A stretch of DNA of 64,000 nucleotides from positions 124,001 to 188,000 of the forward strand of contig JADFMN010000001.1 of the NCBI GenBank assembly GCA_022563855.1, given 5' to 3'. The translations under genes were made by a program, and so were the position numbers. This DNA comes from Armatimonadota bacterium (GTDB lineage Bacteria > Armatimonadota > Fimbriimonadia > Fimbriimonadales > Fimbriimonadaceae). The stretch's first letter is position 1. Every line of letters begins with the position of its first letter. This document shows positions 61,945 through 64,000 of this stretch, piece after piece. Below the pieces are notes generated by a model. The model did not search any database. It had not been told where the DNA came from and was given only the letters and a program-made list of their open reading frames with translations.

Positions 61945-63132
61945 ATGGCGACTTCGCTGACCGCTGAAAAACTCTCGCAGGCCGTTCGATTGGTGCGAGA
62001 TTCGGGCTTCGACGCCTGGATGGTGTTCGACCGCGAGACCGCGTTAGGAGGAGATCCCGTTCTTCCCCTGATCCTCGCCGGCGGGCTGACCTGGCAGAGC
62101 GCGCTGATCATTACTCGAGACGGGCGTAAGATCGCGGTAGTCGGCAACTACGACGCCGATCCGATCAAGGCCTCAGGCGATTGGGACGAGGTCGTGCCGT
62201 ATGTGCAGAGCATCCGCGAGCCGCTGCTGGAGGTCTTGGACCGAGTCTGCGGTCCGGAGCCGAAGATCGCGGTCAACTTCTCTACGAACGACGTGAAGGC
62301 CGACGGGCTTTCTCACGGGATGTACCTTCTGCTTGTCGATTACTTGGCAGGTACTTCTTTCCAGGGATCTTTGGTCAGCGCCGAGAAGATCGTCATGTCT
62401 TTGCGCGGACAGAAAACGCCCGCGGAGATCGAGCGACTCCAGCTTGCGATCAAGTGCGGCGACCTGGTGTTCGGTCTGATCGAGTCGTTTGCTTCGGTAG
62501 GGGTTTCAGAGGTTGCAATATACGAACAGGCACAAGCGTACATCGACGACAAGGGCTGGGGTTACGGATGGGATCGCGCCGGCAACCCGATCGTCAACAG
62601 CGGCCCCGACTCGATGGTCGGGCACGGCAAGCCTTCGCCGGACATCACGCTTCAGCCGGGGCACGTGTTCCACATCGACCTCGGCGTGATCGTGGACGGG
62701 TATTCGAGCGACATCCAGCGGTGCTGGTTCGTCGGTGACTCAGTTCCAGATGATGTTGTGCAGGCGTGCGATGCCGTCAACCTGGCGATCACGACTGCTG
62801 CAGATGTTTTGCGCCCTGGAGTCGAGGGATGGATGGTCGACGCCGCTGCGCGCAAGTCGATCGTCGAGAGCGGTTACGACGAGTACATGCACGCGCTCGG
62901 CCACCAGGTCGGCCGCGTCGCGCACGACGGCGGCGCGATCCTCGGCCCGAAGTGGCAGCGGTACGGCGACACACCGATGATCCCGATCCAGAAGGACGAG
63001 GTGTACACGCTGGAGCTAGGCGTGATGCTCCCCGAACGCGGATACCTCGGGCTGGAAGAGATCGTCGTGGTCACCGACGACGGTTGCGAGTTCATGAGCG
63101 AACGACAGATCACGATCGATACGATAATCTGA
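61945..63132 (+). CDS. M24-family Xaa-Pro aminopeptidase-like protein
   Basis: A 395-residue protein. The N-terminal creatinase-like domain (LVRDSGFDAWMVFDRETALGG) is followed by a pita-bread domain at ~170-395. Metal ligands are visible: the two Asp in HIDLGVIVDGYSSDIQRCW, His in HALGHQVGRVAHDGG, Glu in YTLELGVMLPERGYLGLEE, and the last Glu in LEEIVVV. It should remove N-terminal residues before proline or act as a dipeptidase. TACGCT ends 10 nt before the ATG. Confidence 0.93.
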   Translation: MATSLTAEKLSQAVRLVRDSGFDAWMVFDRETALGGDPVLPLILAGGLTWQSALIITRDGRKIAVVGNYDADPIKASGDWDEVVPYVQSIREPLLEVLDRVCGPEPKIAVNFSTNDVKADGLSHGMYLLLVDYLAGTSFQGSLVSAEKIVMSLRGQKTPAEIERLQLAIKCGDLVFGLIESFASVGVSEVAIYEQAQAYIDDKGWGYGWDRAGNPIVNSGPDSMVGHGKPSPDITLQPGHVFHIDLGVIVDGYSSDIQRCWFVGDSVPDDVVQACDAVNLAITTAADVLRPGVEGWMVDAAARKSIVESGYDEYMHALGHQVGRVAHDGGAILGPKWQRYGDTPMIPIQKDEVYTLELGVMLPERGYLGLEEIVVVTDDGCEFMSERQITIDTII

Positions 63133-63210
63133 GGGCTGTGTCGGGGACGAGAGCGCGGCTCGCGGGGACGCTCGCCCTCCCTGTCAGCACAAACGTTCCG
63201 ATACCTCCAG

Positions 63211-63216
63211 TAAAAT
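63211..63216 (+). promoter_or_regulatory. TANNNT box, leaderless-type promoter
   Basis: TAAAAT ends 6 nt before the ATG of the VOC protein gene. Confidence 0.5.
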
Positions 63217-63222
63217 GGGCGG

Positions 63223-63543
63223 ATGAGGTTTCGGACTAGCGATTGCATCGCCATTGGGGTCAGCGACATGACAGCCGCTGAGAAGTTCTACGTCGATGTG
63301 CTCGGTTTTGAGGTCGGCGAAAGGTGGGACGAATACGTCGAGCTGAAGACCGGCGCGCTCAAGCTGTATTTGTGCGAAGACGACGCTCCGATCTGCTTCG
63401 AAGTCTTGGTCGACGGCGTCCCGGCTGCGACCGACTACTTGGTCGAACATGGATGCAAGAAAGATGACGAAGAGGGAGACGAGGTGTTCGTGACCGACCC
63501 GTACGGCCTTAGGTTCTGCGTGTCTCAGTCTAAGGAGGGCTAG
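63223..63543 (+). CDS. VOC-superfamily (glyoxalase-like) protein
   Basis: A 106-residue single vicinal-oxygen-chelate module. RTSDCIAIGVSDMTAAEKFYVDVLGFEVGERWDEYVELK is the typical first beta-alpha-beta unit (shown by its pieces SDMTAAEKFY and LGFEVG), and the last is EVFVTDPYGLRFCVSQSK. Several metal ligands of glyoxalase I are not clearly kept, so the activity is unassigned. Its last ~20 codons reappear in a decayed copy ~200 bp downstream. Confidence 0.88.
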   Translation: MRFRTSDCIAIGVSDMTAAEKFYVDVLGFEVGERWDEYVELKTGALKLYLCEDDAPICFEVLVDGVPAATDYLVEHGCKKDDEEGDEVFVTDPYGLRFCVSQSKEG

Positions 63544-63748
63544 TCGGCCGACAATCGCTCTGAAATCTTACGGCAAGAGGCGCCACCGCTCTGGCTTCGT
63601 CCCTCAATTCGTGTCGTATGGAGGGTTCACATTCTGGGACTCGTACCCTCCACACTGCGAGTGCGGAGGGATGAATGCCGACGAACAGGCGTTCGTCACG
63701 GACCCGTACGGCCTCAGATTCTGCGTCTCTCAGTCCAAGGATAGTTAG
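63542..63748 (+). pseudogene. Remnant with duplicated VOC tail
   Basis: An open frame with no good start codon. Its end reads DEQAFVTDPYGLRFCVSQSKDS, matching the VOC protein end DEVFVTDPYGLRFCVSQSKEG at 18 of about 20 positions. Most base differences are at third codon positions, so both copies were once under selection. Upstream of the tail the frame encodes GFVPQFVSYGGFTFWDSYPP and a Cys-rich HCECGG, unlike VOC sequence. It is probably the end of a second gene that lost its start or was recombined. Its stop overlaps that of the convergent methyltransferase. Confidence 0.55.
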
Positions 63749-64000
63749 CCCGTCGAGGTCGTTTCCTTCTCCTTCGCCTCATGCGAGCGAGGTTTGACGA
63801 CCGCATTCGTGACCGGCTCGGATGGTTGCTGCCCGCGGCGAAACGGAAAGACCTTGGGCGTCGATTTCTTGTACTCCCGGTATGTGTCGCCGTACTGATC
63901 GGTCAGGTCCTTCTCTTCGAACACGATCGCTACGAAAATGTACGCCGTCGTCAGGACTGAGAACAGCATGTGGCCTACCGTCATCGCGGGTGCGGCCCAG
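63745..64000 (-). CDS. NnrU/MddA-like membrane methyltransferase, C-terminal part
   Basis: The frame is open through the right edge, so only the last ~84 residues are seen (about 5 residues before the visible MTVGH). MTVGHMLFSVLTTAYIFVAIVFEEKDLTDQYGDTYREYKKSTPKVFPF matches in pieces the C-terminus of isoprenylcysteine-methyltransferase-like NnrU or methanethiol S-methyltransferase (MddA) proteins, including the EEKDL and YREY cofactor region. The last ~30 residues are a hydrophilic tail. It cannot be decided which substrate is used. Confidence 0.72.
   Translation of the reverse strand, partial: WAAPAMTVGHMLFSVLTTAYIFVAIVFEEKDLTDQYGDTYREYKKSTPKVFPFRRGQQPSEPVTNAVVKPRSHEAKEKETTSTG

Noticed and set aside
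61641-62147. N-terminal extension of the propeller frame
   Set aside because: It is antisense to the M24 peptidase gene, lacks propeller sequence, and a sensible ATG exists at 61640.

Overview
The window is GC-rich chromosomal DNA from a Gram-negative-type (diderm) bacterium. It holds an RND efflux pump with adaptor and TolC-like channel, a predicted outer-membrane barrel, and many secreted or lipid-anchored proteins. There is no prophage, integrase, CRISPR array, complete insertion sequence or plasmid function. No rRNA is present, so the lineage cannot be fixed. The mix of beta-propeller proteins, HslV, PII, dispersed palindromic repeats and leaderless-type promoters would suit Armatimonadota (Fimbriimonadia-like), but this is inference.

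Layout. 0-5 kb: the end of a YdeP-type molybdopterin oxidoreductase, a fused PabB-PabC protein, an RRM RNA-binding protein and a TPR/S41 peptidase. 5-12 kb: a four-gene heavy-metal efflux operon (Cys-rich exported protein, adaptor with two heavy-metal-binding domains, RND pump, TolC-like channel). 12-14 kb: a DUF47/PiT phosphate transport pair. 14-19 kb: tRNA-Leu, galE, a DUF2993-like protein, a GHL10-type glycosidase, hslV, glnB, a RAYT-like protein without catalytic histidines, and a lipoprotein. 19-25 kb: dnaK, an unknown gene, an outer-membrane protein and groES-groEL with a CIRCE-like operator. 25-35 kb: membrane proteins, DinB, rsmG, leuS with two in-frame insertions, and an STN-domain protein. 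35-37 kb: a tight pseudouridine synthase-radC-translin operon. 37-43 kb: the minus-strand operon ffh-rpsP-khpA-rimM-obgE-nadD-rsfS-TPR. 43-44 kb: a GIY-YIG-like/DUF7662 cassette. 44-64 kb: secreted BNR and NHL proteins, acyl-CoA dehydrogenase, large secreted unknowns, a DUF4166 membrane operon, DUF2330, GDSL hydrolase, amidase, ion channel, nitroreductase, WD40-like protein, M24 peptidase, VOC protein with a decayed tail copy, and the end of an MddA/NnrU-like methyltransferase.

Three signals stand out beyond the gene list. First, at least 14 genes, on both strands, carry a TANNNT hexamer ending 6-8 nt before the start codon; this points to widespread leaderless transcription and settles several start codons. 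Second, dispersed palindromic or tandem repeats lie between genes, inside leuS in frame, and across the 3' end of the tolC-like gene. Third, several gene associations deserve testing: the GIY-YIG-like/DUF7662 pair, the HUH-less RAYT relative beside glnB, the translin-like protein beside radC, and a membrane anchor module duplicated between two unrelated genes.
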